A DNA stretch of 64,000 bases, from NCBI RefSeq assembly GCF_030247185.1, contig NC_080570.1, positions 162,476,882-162,540,881 on the forward strand, written 5' to 3'. A model generated the notes under the pieces. It saw nothing but the letters and a program-made list of their open reading frames with translations. It was not told where the DNA came from and ran no database searches. Both the position numbers and the translations under genes were made by a program. This stretch comes from Malaya genurostris. Its lineage: Eukaryota; Arthropoda; Insecta; Diptera; Culicidae. Positions within the stretch are counted from its first letter, which is position 1. Each line of letters starts with the position of its first letter. Shown one piece after another: positions 57,201 to 64,000 of the stretch.

Positions 57201-59480
57201 ATAAAAAAATATGAAGTTTTTATGGGATCTTAAAGTCTCATACAAATCTTAGATGGAAGATTCAGACTTCTATAAAAAAAAATTAGTGACATTATTTCAA
57301 GTTCGTTACACATATCATCCTGTAGCTCTGGAACCAGAGGTCAGATCCGAATGAAATTCAGAAGCCTTGTTTGGAAGCATAGGACATTGTATATGAATCT
57401 AAGATTGTTGAAAACGGTTTAGCCATCTCCGAGAAATCTCGAGTGAAATTATTTGTTTCACACACATTTGCTGATCTCGACGAACTGAATCGAATGGTAC
57501 ATGCGTGTAAGAAGTTATATTATTTCATAAATCATTGCTGTAAGCAGTTTAAATCAGTATATATATGACATTGTTTGGTATTTAAAAATACTGCCTATCT
57601 TTCTAACACATGTGTCATGTTCGAACGATTGTTTTACCAAAAACGAATTGTGCTAAAAACGAAACGAAAAAAAAAGTGTCATGAAAAAGGATACAATGCG
57701 CTGTTTTCTAGGTGCTTAGGAAGAATTGCATACCACAGTATTAGAAAATCGTGTTTCACTTTGCTCCGAAGCAACGCGTTAAAACTCCTGTAGTTTCTTG
57801 TTGGATAGCTATTACCTTGAGATATCTAATTCTTAAAACATATTTTGTTCACAAGGACAATTGTGATAGATATTGTCTAAAAAAAGTGAAAATTTTCTCA
57901 CAAAATATCGTATAACTTGAAGAGTAAACATCTCGGTCCAGTCATCGCTAAGATCTGCACTACTTTCCTTATAACCAAAGACATCATATTAACAAGATAA
58001 CTCTCACATTTCCCGAACAAATCATTGGCAACATCCTTTTTTGCGAGCATGTCGCCCCCAGACGAGTCCGCATCGAATCTTATACATAGAAGTAGGGGAG
58101 AAAAATGTCAAATTCGTGCGCGCCAAAATAGTAGGGTTGCGCACCCATACAATTGACATGATATGTTGAATGTGATGCCGTGCGATGGCGTTGCTGAACT
58201 GAAGATTGACTTCGCTTGAAGCTGACAGGGTCTGTTATAACGCACAAAAAGACACACACGTTGTCGAACTGAATCGATTGATATATGAGACTCGGCTTTC
58301 CGTCCTCAGAAAGACTTTCTACAGTTTAGGCGAATTCTATAGCTTTTGTACGCAAATAAGCCTGAATAAAAAAATTGAGCAGTAAAAAAAAAAAGTTTGT
58401 GCTGATCGAAAATGAGTGTTGTTAATTTTTTTTTTCTATTTTACGTTTCGTCTTCGACTCATCAGTGCCTAGCATTTATTTCGTTTTCTAATGAAATCAA
58501 TTTTAGCCGTACCAGTATCAGTTTTCAACCACCGTGCAATCAAGCACCGAAAAGCATGTTTGTTGACAAGGGCACACATAGGAAAACACGAAAAAGCACA
58601 ACCCGCTGGGATCGCAGTATGTCACGCAAAAACAGTTTCGCTGCTATAGAGAGGCCTTGCGTGCGTGTGTTCGGTCGGAGGTTTGTTTGCAGCCTATATA
58701 TACTTGCAGCAAAACGAAAAGGCACAAACAGAAACGCTTCGTCACCATGGACTACCAGGGATGATTAAAAGTTATTTCTTTTCCAATTATTATTCCAGGA
58801 ACTTGGCACCTATCTGGGAGCGTTGAAATGTGTTCGCGAACGATGTTCGGCGGGCCGGATGCTTTCGTTGAACCCGCTCAAGATTGCCTCCGTTTGGCAG
58901 TGTGACACCTGCGGGTTCAAGATGGACAACGGACGGATCAGCAAAATTCAGGAGATTGCCTGCCAGATAACACTGAACAATGCGGCCAAGCAGGATGCCG
59001 GTTACATCGTTCGGTACCTGAACGAACAGGTGCCGCAATTTCTGACTCCGTGTAATCAATTTACGGTGGAATTGAAACTGCAGGCTATCCGGAAAATCCA
59101 GCAGGATGCTTCGATGGAACTGCTGCTCGAGAAGGAAAAATATTGCGGCGAAATTCAGGCCATTCTGGCCAAGCTGAACTATGGCGAGTGTTTCGTGAAG
59201 GGATTGCTCTGCTACGAGCAGTTCAAGGTGCGAGCTGCTTTGGCTAGTAGGCGCGAGGAACTTGAGGTGAGTGAACTTTCCAAAAACCGGAAACCGGACT
59301 GTCAAATTTGGATGTTGTCAAATTTGTTCAACAATAACCTAGCTCAATCCTGTGTTTCAGTCATTCCCGGATGGTGACAGTCTGGCTGACCTTCGCACAG
59401 CTTGGGTCATTCTCGGTTTCAGTGGCAAACGACCCCGTGACTTGGATCAACTGGCTCAATGCTACGGTTGTAAAACCTGA
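39783..59480 (+). CDS. SmydA-type SET and MYND domain protein
   Basis: Three coding exons, 39783-40727, 58799-59266 and 59361-59480, all joined in phase 0, give 510 residues, the usual SmydA length. SMYD proteins are SET-domain lysine methyltransferases or relatives with a zinc-binding MYND insert; the SmydA group is arthropod-specific and its substrates are mostly unknown. Visible features: the SET start GYGRGLVATRDI (around 56-67), MYND zinc ligands C93, C96, C106, C110, C115, C118, H128 and C132, the cofactor motif NHCC at 249-252, FNNYS with the expected catalytic Tyr284, and post-SET CSCERC at 306-311. Exon 1 ends RDPT and exon 2 starts ELGTYLGALKC, as expected in this family. Exons 2-3 form the helical C-terminal lobe. 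Introns are 18,071 and 94 bases. The first of two tandem ATGs was chosen. Intact. Confidence 0.92.
40728..41774 (+). other. SmydA intron 1, 5' part
   Basis: It starts at the donor ACG|GTAAGC. The sequence is non-repetitive to about 41300, then has short TAATAA runs (41320-41350). No gene. Confidence 0.6.
41775..43085 (+). mobile_element. Rep-C element with inverted repeats around a coding relic
   Basis: The left side (41775-41975) matches the left arm of the Rep-C copy at 16384 (GACTGATTTTTAAAAAGGGCG, TATTTTTGCAT). Its inner part 41903-41975 (GTAACTCGCAAACCGTTAAT, TTGTAGGGAACCGATTGG, GGCAC) reappears inverted at 42983-43053 (GTGCCCTATTGATTCCCTAC, AATAACGGTTTCCGAATTAC). A broken ORF fills the space between, so this looks like a decayed, internally deleted autonomous member of the family. 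Outer limits are approximate. Confidence 0.65.
42063..42982 (+). pseudogene. cysteine-rich protein relic, candidate Rep-C-encoded protein
   Basis: The first frame (42063-42485) has CCKPFPGFMCSGKFFQLTET and ICDRCRRRAYKES, a cysteine-rich N-terminal module, followed by a Ser/Glu-rich linker. A shifted frame has DCAWNEKVRLLSVLPNSWS (near 42610-42660). A third has VMPGSRYCVTVKMNG, QKRLLHSSLKEIYLGYKEEF and GFSTLAALRPKHCKLLGSSG (42778-42975), then a stop. At least two frame changes break it. From memory, proteins with this order of motifs recur many times, unannotated, in insect and hydra genomes, always looking like transposon products. I cannot name the family. The usual C-terminal part appears to be missing. 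No DDE motif is visible. Confidence 0.6.
43101..43816 (-). repeat. Rep-A copy, inverted and partial
   Basis: On the plus strand it ends CATCCAGTTATGTCTCTGAC...ACACCC (43816), the complement of the Rep-A start. Limited-vocabulary CAGAATTTTTATCC and TTCTGGAACAGTATTCC words and the segment AATGCACCTTCTGCGTGGTT precede it. The matching end sequence is absent, so it is truncated. Confidence 0.65.
44028..44400 (+). repeat. Rep-B copy, right end lost
   Basis: It starts with GCCTTTCTCATAT after CACCTAATGGTGTAATGAT and has family words such as CCTGTAGTACCGGAACCG and AAAATCGATTTGACTATC. It fades out near 44400 without the inverted end. Confidence 0.6.
44569..45242 (-). repeat. possible retroposon 3' end between two ATT microsatellites
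   Basis: A (ATT)n/T run at 44569-44608 is followed by a perfect 7-base-stem hairpin GCATGTC-gtttg-GACATGC (44611-44629). Read on the minus strand this is a hairpin, an AATAAAA stretch and an AAT tail, the layout of a LINE 3' end. A second, longer (ATT)n lies at 45188-45242. The sequence between is AT-rich with no recognised protein. A minus-strand insertion is inferred, not proved. Confidence 0.4.
45245..47906 (+). repeat. Rep-B copy split by a LINE
   Basis: The left half (45245-45722) has GTAACTGCGGAACCGGAAG and GATCCGGATGAAATTTC. The right half (47544-47906) resumes with GACCTTTCATTTGAATC and runs through GAAAATCGG and the GTCGAGCTGAGTCGAATGG word to the end ATATGTGAAAGGC. The LINE at 45723-47543 sits between them. 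Confidence 0.65.
45723..47543 (+). mobile_element. 5'-truncated CR1-like LINE with intact reverse transcriptase
   Basis: From its first base the element reads open for 589 codons to the TAG at 47490 (RKLKSNPRYFWKHVNEQR... through ...FLNIIRNYH). The reverse-transcriptase motifs are all present: SGPDGIPAVIL, HKKGDKKDINNYRGIT, YTDLSSAFDIINH (first catalytic Asp), GIPQGSHLGPLIF, FADDVKIY (the Asp pair) and VKDLGVHLD. The endonuclease half is missing through 5' truncation. The 3' end is a short AAATAAATG tandem repeat rather than poly(A), which favours the CR1 group over jockey. CTACAA at 45717-45722 and 47544-47549 may be the target duplication. No in-frame stop is present, so the insertion is young. 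Confidence 0.85.
47916..48480. repeat. limited-vocabulary sequence and a Rep-A end fragment
   Basis: The segment 48110-48180 has CAGAACTCAGTTCC words. The segment 48296-48475 follows the Rep-A terminal part (GTTGATCATATTTCTGATGG, AAAAGGCGCCCCAGAGC). Confidence 0.55.
48481..50449. other. non-repetitive intron segment with a GC-rich island
   Basis: No gene. The segment 49250-50050 is GC-richer and free of the dispersed families, with words such as CCCGAACGAACGTTCGGG, ATGAAATGTATAAATTATAG and ACAATAAATGTATAATTA. It could be an intronic regulatory region of the SmydA gene or of a neighbour. ORFs here (for example 49676-50287 minus) show no family resemblance. Confidence 0.3.
50450..51640. repeat. 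unrecognised, probably retroelement-derived sequence
   Basis: The segment 50510-50810 (with GGCGCCGGCCAGGCCCGAAC on the plus strand and CWTNKPPHSLDDLRSGLAG on the minus) and 51430-51600 (ACGACATGGAAGCAGGAACC, CTCCTAGTGGGACCCAGCCC) have the look of old transposon sequence, but I cannot assign a family. AT-rich DNA lies between. Confidence 0.3.
51660..52242 (+). repeat. Rep-B copy, complete
   Basis: It runs from GCCTTTCTCATAT (51660-51672) to the inverted ATATGAGAAAGGC (52230-52242), 583 bases. This is the cleanest copy in the window. It shows two tandem versions of the block CCTTTCATTTGAA...AAAATCGGT, an AC repeat and a CTGAGTCGAATGGTATGTGA word near the right end. There is no ORF of note. 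Confidence 0.75.
52957..53906 (+). mobile_element. mariner (DD34D-type) element, internally deleted
   Basis: Inverted repeats start CCTTATGATAAAAAAAGAAC (left) and the complement of CCTTATGATCAAAAAAGAAC (right), about 28 bases with one difference, flanked by TA. The ORF starts at 53151 (MDENLEQRACIKFC) with a mariner N-terminal domain (AYEWYKRFKAGRTNLDHDE, GRPTTS). It meets a TAA codon after VKQIVL (53396) and continues to VPKKLNFIQKQRRVD. The catalytic core with the first two Asp residues is deleted. The C-terminal end resumes in another frame (YSPDMAPCDFFLF with the third Asp, ending FEGDNKEIFF). Non-autonomous. Confidence 0.88.
53913..54837 (-). mobile_element. DD41D-type element with 176-base perfect inverted arms
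   Basis: The arms 53911-54086 and 54664-54839 are exact reverse complements (176 bases including flanking TA). The minus-strand ORF 54679-54020 (219 residues) covers FSDEAHFWLNG (first Asp), WFQQDGATCHT (second Asp) and PRSCDLTPLDYFLWGYVK (third Asp). I count 41 residues between the second and third Asp, so DD41D, a type known from the rosa group. The N-terminal DNA-binding half is absent. The last 21 codons (FRMDHLRRSRGQ...) lie inside the left arm and are therefore repeated, inverted, in the right arm. A terminal duplication replaced the normal 5' end. Confidence 0.9.
54906..58798. other. SmydA intron 1, 3' part, degraded repeats
   Basis: Degraded Rep-B pieces occur at 55950-56200, 56490-56720 and 57160-57500 (GGAAGTCGGA, CATTTGATTCG, GATCTCGACGAACTGAATCG). 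A hairpin retroposon lies at 57084. The segment 58400-58798 is less repetitive and ends at the acceptor TATTCCAG (58798). No gene was recognised; the 118-codon ORF at 58412-58768 has no family resemblance. Confidence 0.5.
57084..57138 (+). mobile_element. 55-base hairpin-plus-tail retroposon, copy 3
   Basis: It starts CCGGTGAACGACCATAAG and ends ATAAATAAATGATGGAAAAA. CCGGT pairs with ACCGG. An 11-base duplication TTATGTGAAAT flanks it (57073-57083 and 57139-57149). Confidence 0.8.
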
Positions 59481-61149
59481 CAACTACCGTTGTTACTAAC
59501 ACAAACCGTTAAATCACTCCGCCGACGGTTGTGGTTGTTCCGTCGTAAACAGCTAAGGGCTGTTTAAGCGGCGGTAAAATGTAATTAAAAACTAAACCTC
59601 ATTCTACGGACTGTACGCAAAAGGTCTACTAGAAAATATCACATCTGTATTTAGGACATTTACACTAAGATGGCACCTCGCGTGGTGAGACAGCGGTTGT
59701 GTTGACTTTTTTTCACTGCTAATATACTCTTTTCTAAAAAGAAACACGTTTGTCACATCGAGCTGTAGCCGAATCATGCAACGACATACTAGCGTAAATG
59801 TCAAGCATAACAAAAATAAGACATACAAACAAACTAACAAAAAAAAATGAAACAAGTGCACTCGCATTAACGCACAAAGACTGGCATCTTTAGCGCACCT
59901 CTTGTTATTGTTATACATTTTGCACCCGTTCCCCCTTTTCCCATTTATTCCGGTCGTCCGCTTCCTTTAGCCAAGACAGGTGTTAATGCAAGACATGCTC
60001 CCGGCGCTCGTGATTCCACACACATGAGCGCCGTTCTAATCTTGCATCATAAACTTCTACCTAGAGTGATGAGATATTTTTAACTCCCAAAATACAATAA
60101 TGAAATTCTCTATTTACCATCGTCCTCCTCCTAGTCAAATTTCCAAATATATCAGTAGTGCAACTAGCAAGAAAAAAAAACAAAGAAAGACAGCAGAAAA
60201 GTGAACCGCGAAAGCAAATTTTCCTCACAGTTTCAGATGAAAAATAAAAATAGCTAATAATTTTTTCCTCTTCCGTAAACAGAAACAATCAATATATATA
60301 CCTACTGACTAATAAATACGAATCGGTGGATAGCCATAATAAAAAAGAAAAAGAAAAGACAAGCCATACACTGCTCATACCGCTGTTTTCATTTTTTTGT
60401 GTATTTCTCCAACATCGCAGTCGCAAACTCAAATCGTTCTCAACCACGAATTGCACATTTTATTGTTCACCTGTGTTTTCCCGTCCATCAATCGTGTGGG
60501 GTTAAACGGCAATCTGTTGCTGATTGCTTCTTTCTCTCAGCATCGGGGGTACAACACCGTGTGAGTATTCGTTTGACAAAGAGAGCGGGCGAGAACAAAA
60601 GAGAGAAAGAGCGTTCTTGCACGCACGTGGTTCCGCAAACGGCCATTGACATCGCGCGCGCACCATGCCGGCATTAGAAGACTATGGCGCGCGTGCGTTC
60701 GCCGTCTCTTCACGCTGTCACTGTCACTGTTGTGGCAAAGGGAAATCTCTTTGGGGTAGGTCTTAGTGAGTTGATCTCTGCATTTACACTCTCTTCAGCT
60801 CTCAAATTTTCTGCTGCTGACCGCTACCTGAGCTACTGGTAACGATGGAGACGCTGGATTGTTTGATTGAGAGTGCCTGTTTAATTTGAAGCTTTCGGTG
60901 CGAAGGTTTGTGTCTCTGCTAGAAAGAAAATTGTACACTCTTAATTCGTCTGTAACCAATCGTTTTACTACTTTGGCTGCGTTCCCAGGTCTTCAAATGC
61001 CGAAATCCACGTATTTTTTACAGCACCGAGAAAAAATACTCATCATCCATTTTGAAGAAAAATTATAGACGGAGATTGTGATTAATCGCTGATTTCTAGC
61101 ATTACACAAACTAGAAATTGTACGGAGATGTTCGTCAGTGGATTATTTA
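59481..61149 (+). other. 3' untranslated region of the SmydA gene, then a possible promoter region
   Basis: After the stop, ATTAAA at 59584 and AATAAA hexamers near 60240-60310 are possible polyadenylation signals. Sequence to about 60400 has the A/T-run texture of an untranslated region. The segment 60490-60870 is GC-richer with GAGAGA words, CACGTG (about 60624) and GCGCGCGC, and could be a promoter for a gene outside the window. No ORF is supported. Confidence 0.35.
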
Positions 61150-61370
61150 AAAATTTAAAAAGCGTCCTCGTTTTTTAAACGTGAATACTTCGTAATTTAC
61201 TATGGGACGCTTTTTCATTTTTTTTTCTTTACAAAAATGGGTAGAACCGTGAATATCTCTTGTTGTTTTCAATGCAGCAACATATTTTTGCTCCATGCCA
61301 ACGGAAATATGTTCATCAAATTATGATAAAATAACTAAAAATTGAAGTTTTCTAAGAAAAATTAGTATGA
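61150..61370 (-). repeat. Rep-A end fragment, inverted
   Basis: It contains TTACTATGGGACGCTTTTTCA, GGGTAGAACCGTGAATATCTC and GGAAATATGTTCATCAA, the complement of the Rep-A terminal part. Confidence 0.6.
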
Positions 61371-62479
61371 ACGAGCAGTAAGGTGAAATTCTATGCCAAA
61401 ATAAGGCGTCAATCCTCATGAATTGAACGATTCATCGCACATAGCTTATCGTGCAAAACCGACACATACAAATATGGAGTATTTTCAGTGATTGAGTGGT
61501 TTATAATGAAACCATGAGTGTTTTGATTTGACTAATATGAGGGAGACACATTGGTGCATGTTGTTTAAGATGGTCAATTTAGTCATTCAATATATAACCA
61601 ATACACTACAACTTAATGAGTTGAAAAAAAAATAGATAAAGAATTCGCAAAAACTTTAGAAAACATTTCCAAAAGGGCCAAGCGGCATATACCAATCGAA
61701 CGATCTCGATGAACTGTGCTAATTTTCATATGTGTATGTGCGTGTGCTTTTGTGTCAGTATTTGTGTTGTTAACAAAGAGCTCGAAATCTTAGACTGGGT
61801 CGATTTTGATCAAACTAGATCCAAATGAAAGAACTCCTAGTCAGCCGTTTGAATGTTTTCAAGATCCTATGTAAATACTCTTCAGCGGAACTTATCATGC
61901 GATGTGTGAGTTCGTGAACCGATTTGGAATGAATAATTTAAGCGTTTTGTATGAAAATGAAAAGCATTTTTTTCCATTTCCTGGTGTGACTGGAAAAACG
62001 ATATTATGTTTGAATTCTAACTAGTATATTTTTCATCATTTAGACTTTAAACTATTAGACTGTTGAATTACGCTCGAATCCTTTACCCGATCACTTTTAT
62101 TATGTTAGTTATAACAAAAATCCCAATAATATTCAATTTCAATAATAGCAGTTTAAAACGAGAAATCATATATTCAAGTTAAAATCCGCTTACTCTAAAC
62201 TAGAGTTTGATTGTTTAGAACAAATGTTGGATGTTTTTAGAAAACATTGGCTTAATAAAACCAGATCTGTTTTTGTCACTATACAAACCAAATGTTTCCT
62301 GTACTTCTCAACATCAACCGGTATTCGCTGGTCCCCAAAAAGGAGTAATTAGAGTAGATTGGGTTCATAGTTGAAGCAAAACTGGGGTTGAATATATTTT
62401 TGATTTGTTTCATCTTAATTATGTGTTAGAATCCTTGGTTATAAGTGAATAATATTTTACCATTGAAGAATTTTGAATT
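61371..62479. other. AT-rich intergenic, no gene
   Basis: Nothing recognised apart from short TG runs near 61740. Confidence 0.5.
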
Positions 62480-62730
62480 ACTTTTTTAAACGCTTGAACC
62501 GATAGTACCATGGTTATTGTGGTAGTTTTGAATCGCTTTCCACGCAGTTTGTTCTACACGGAAGGGAACAAATAGTAATCGTTAGGTGCCAAGTCAGGAC
62601 TATACGGCGGGTGGCCCATCAATTCGACGTTTTGGGTGCTCAATTATTCGGTTATTGAGTCGATGTGTGAGAGCTAGCAATATAGTGATAAAGAATGATT
62701 TTGCGTCTTGCGTTTGTTTTCCTTATTTCA
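62480..62730 (-). pseudogene. mariner transposase C-terminal relic
   Basis: The minus strand reads VELMGHPPYSPDLAPNDYYL followed by FPSV and a stop, the third-Asp region of a mariner transposase. The sequence after the stop (62480-62550) still resembles the C-terminal tail in broken frames. No inverted repeats were found. Confidence 0.7.
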
Positions 62731-64000
62731 CGAAAAAACTTTTGGTAAACAAAACCCAATTTTGAACCACCACGATTGATTTTTTTCAGCAATTCTTTGC
62801 ATCGATCGAAACGACGAAACGAGTCTTTTTTTCTGAGCGATTGTCAAATTATGTGGGATCCAATGTGAACAATTTTTTTTCACGACCAAATGTTCATGCA
62901 AAATAACATTCAAAACATTTGTTTTATAATGTAATGTATTTATCGTCAACAGTATTTCAAATTAATAACTAATTTCCTAATATAGTTGTACTTTCTTTCC
63001 AACATAGCGTAGTAATTAAATTGTGGATCCCTTAAAAGAAAATCTTTTCCACTGGGACTCCACTTTATGTTAATAATAAATTGCACATCAAACCATGAAT
63101 AAATGGAATCTCAGCGGACTTTGTATGAAAATTAAATTTGTATTTCTAGTATTATTATTGCCAGTGTTTATTTGTTTCTTGTTTTCCGCTGAGACTAGTT
63201 GCGTCCACTACCAGGGGGCTCCAAATTGAAAAAAGCTTAAAATTGTCACGCATTCTCAATGAAAGAATCCAATCCAACCGCCTCATTTTCAACATTTTAC
63301 TGTCTCATTCGTAAATGACCGAACACCAGAACAAACGAAGAAAGACGAAGCATTTTCGTTTCTCATTGAAAAAATGAGAGAGAATCATTGCCAACGTCAC
63401 TCTTTCCTCTGTGACAAGACGAAACGGAACTAACGTCTACAGGTAGCAACAGCAGAATTTCAATTCTCATTCCTTCATCGATGTATTGGAAATCTGTGAC
63501 GCTTGGCTATAAATAGTGTCTAAAATATGACAAATCGAAGTAATTACATCCCAGAATCTCTTTGGAAACCAAAACTACTACATATTCGAGCACCAACAGG
63601 TAAAAGTCATCGTGAAACCTTTTTCTGTCTTTTTCGATTTTCACAAGCGCAAGCGAACCTGAGAGTGACAGTAATTTCTCGTCATTTTCGCCTATTTTGA
63701 GTCAATGAAAATGACTTTTATTAGCACTGCTCAAGGCTTCCAGTATCAGATTTTCCACAACATCGAACTAAGATAATTGAAGCGTTCTTGTCTTGATAAT
63801 CCACGACGAAAATCGTAATAAATCATTGCGTGAAAATGTTCACGATTCAATTCCAACTATAAACAGAACAAATAGCGCTCAAATGACAGAATGTTCTGTA
63901 GATGGTAAAAGGTTAAAAATGTTAAACTTTATGTTGGAAACGTCAAATCCACAGAATAAATAGGCTAAATACGTAAGCATCGGCCTACGTAGTAACTCAT
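62731..64000. other. intergenic; isolated TATA-like site
   Basis: No gene recognised. TATAAATAG at 63508-63516, in a less repetitive stretch (63200-63700), is a good match to a TATA box, but no ORF or initiator could be tied to it inside the window. Confidence 0.35.

Noticed and set aside
58412..58768. 118-codon ORF near the end of SmydA intron 1 as an extra exon
   Set aside because: No similarity to SMYD sequence, and exon 1 joins 58799 directly in phase with family-typical residues at the junction.

Overview
This is a window of insect, most likely dipteran and probably mosquito-like, nuclear DNA. The evidence is AT-rich intergenic sequence packed with nested mobile elements, 60-120 base introns beside one of about 18 kb, CAG/CAC-rich coding sequence, and IS630-Tc1-mariner transposases of the DD37E, DD37D, DD41D and DD34D types. 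The species is not determined.

Three protein-coding genes can be supported. (1) A six-exon minus-strand gene at 7765-9032 encodes a 292-residue homologue of human C6orf136 (DUF2358 family) with a mitochondrial-type N-terminus. (2) A plus-strand gene at 19157-23247 encodes the histone H4K20 methyltransferase Suv4-20 (1342 residues, one 62-base intron, SET domain near the N-terminus, long low-complexity tail). (3) A plus-strand gene at 39783-59480 encodes a 510-residue SmydA-type SET/MYND protein. Its first intron (40728-58798) splits the gene directly after the post-SET cysteine motif. Two of the three genes are therefore SET-domain proteins on the same strand, but nothing in the sequence shows that they work together.

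Layout: 1-7600 is intergenic, with a CGGTAA-rich inverted-repeat element, a DD37E and a DD34D transposase relic, a MITE with TTA duplications and a foldback element of about 0.9 kb. Next come the C6orf136-like gene, then 9-13 kb of repeats including a hAT-type element with 8-base duplications. The region 13.2-19.1 kb is the upstream and leader region of Suv4-20, interrupted by a foldback element. The region 23.2-28.2 kb holds the 3' side of Suv4-20, a retroposon relic, Rep-A with nested insertions, and a 5'-truncated jockey-like LINE with a 16-base target duplication. The region 28.7-31.2 kb looks like untranslated-exon sequence. The region 31-38 kb is nested Rep-A, hAT, DD37E and MITE debris. 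The region 38.1-39.8 kb is the SmydA leader. The SmydA intron carries most of the remaining elements.

Three dispersed families recur and are named here only for convenience. Rep-A begins GGGTGGGTAATGTCAGAGAC-like and ends AAGTCGTATTCACGAC-like. Rep-B is MITE-like with inverted GCCTTTCTCATAT. Rep-C has long inverted repeats, and one copy encloses a broken cysteine-rich ORF. The observations most worth following up are Rep-C as a possible little-described DNA transposon, three 54-66 base hairpin-plus-tail retroposons that each have their own target duplication and the same 5' end, and a DD41D element whose 176-base perfect inverted arms are made from transposase coding sequence. All coordinates were derived by reading; no alignment or database search was run.
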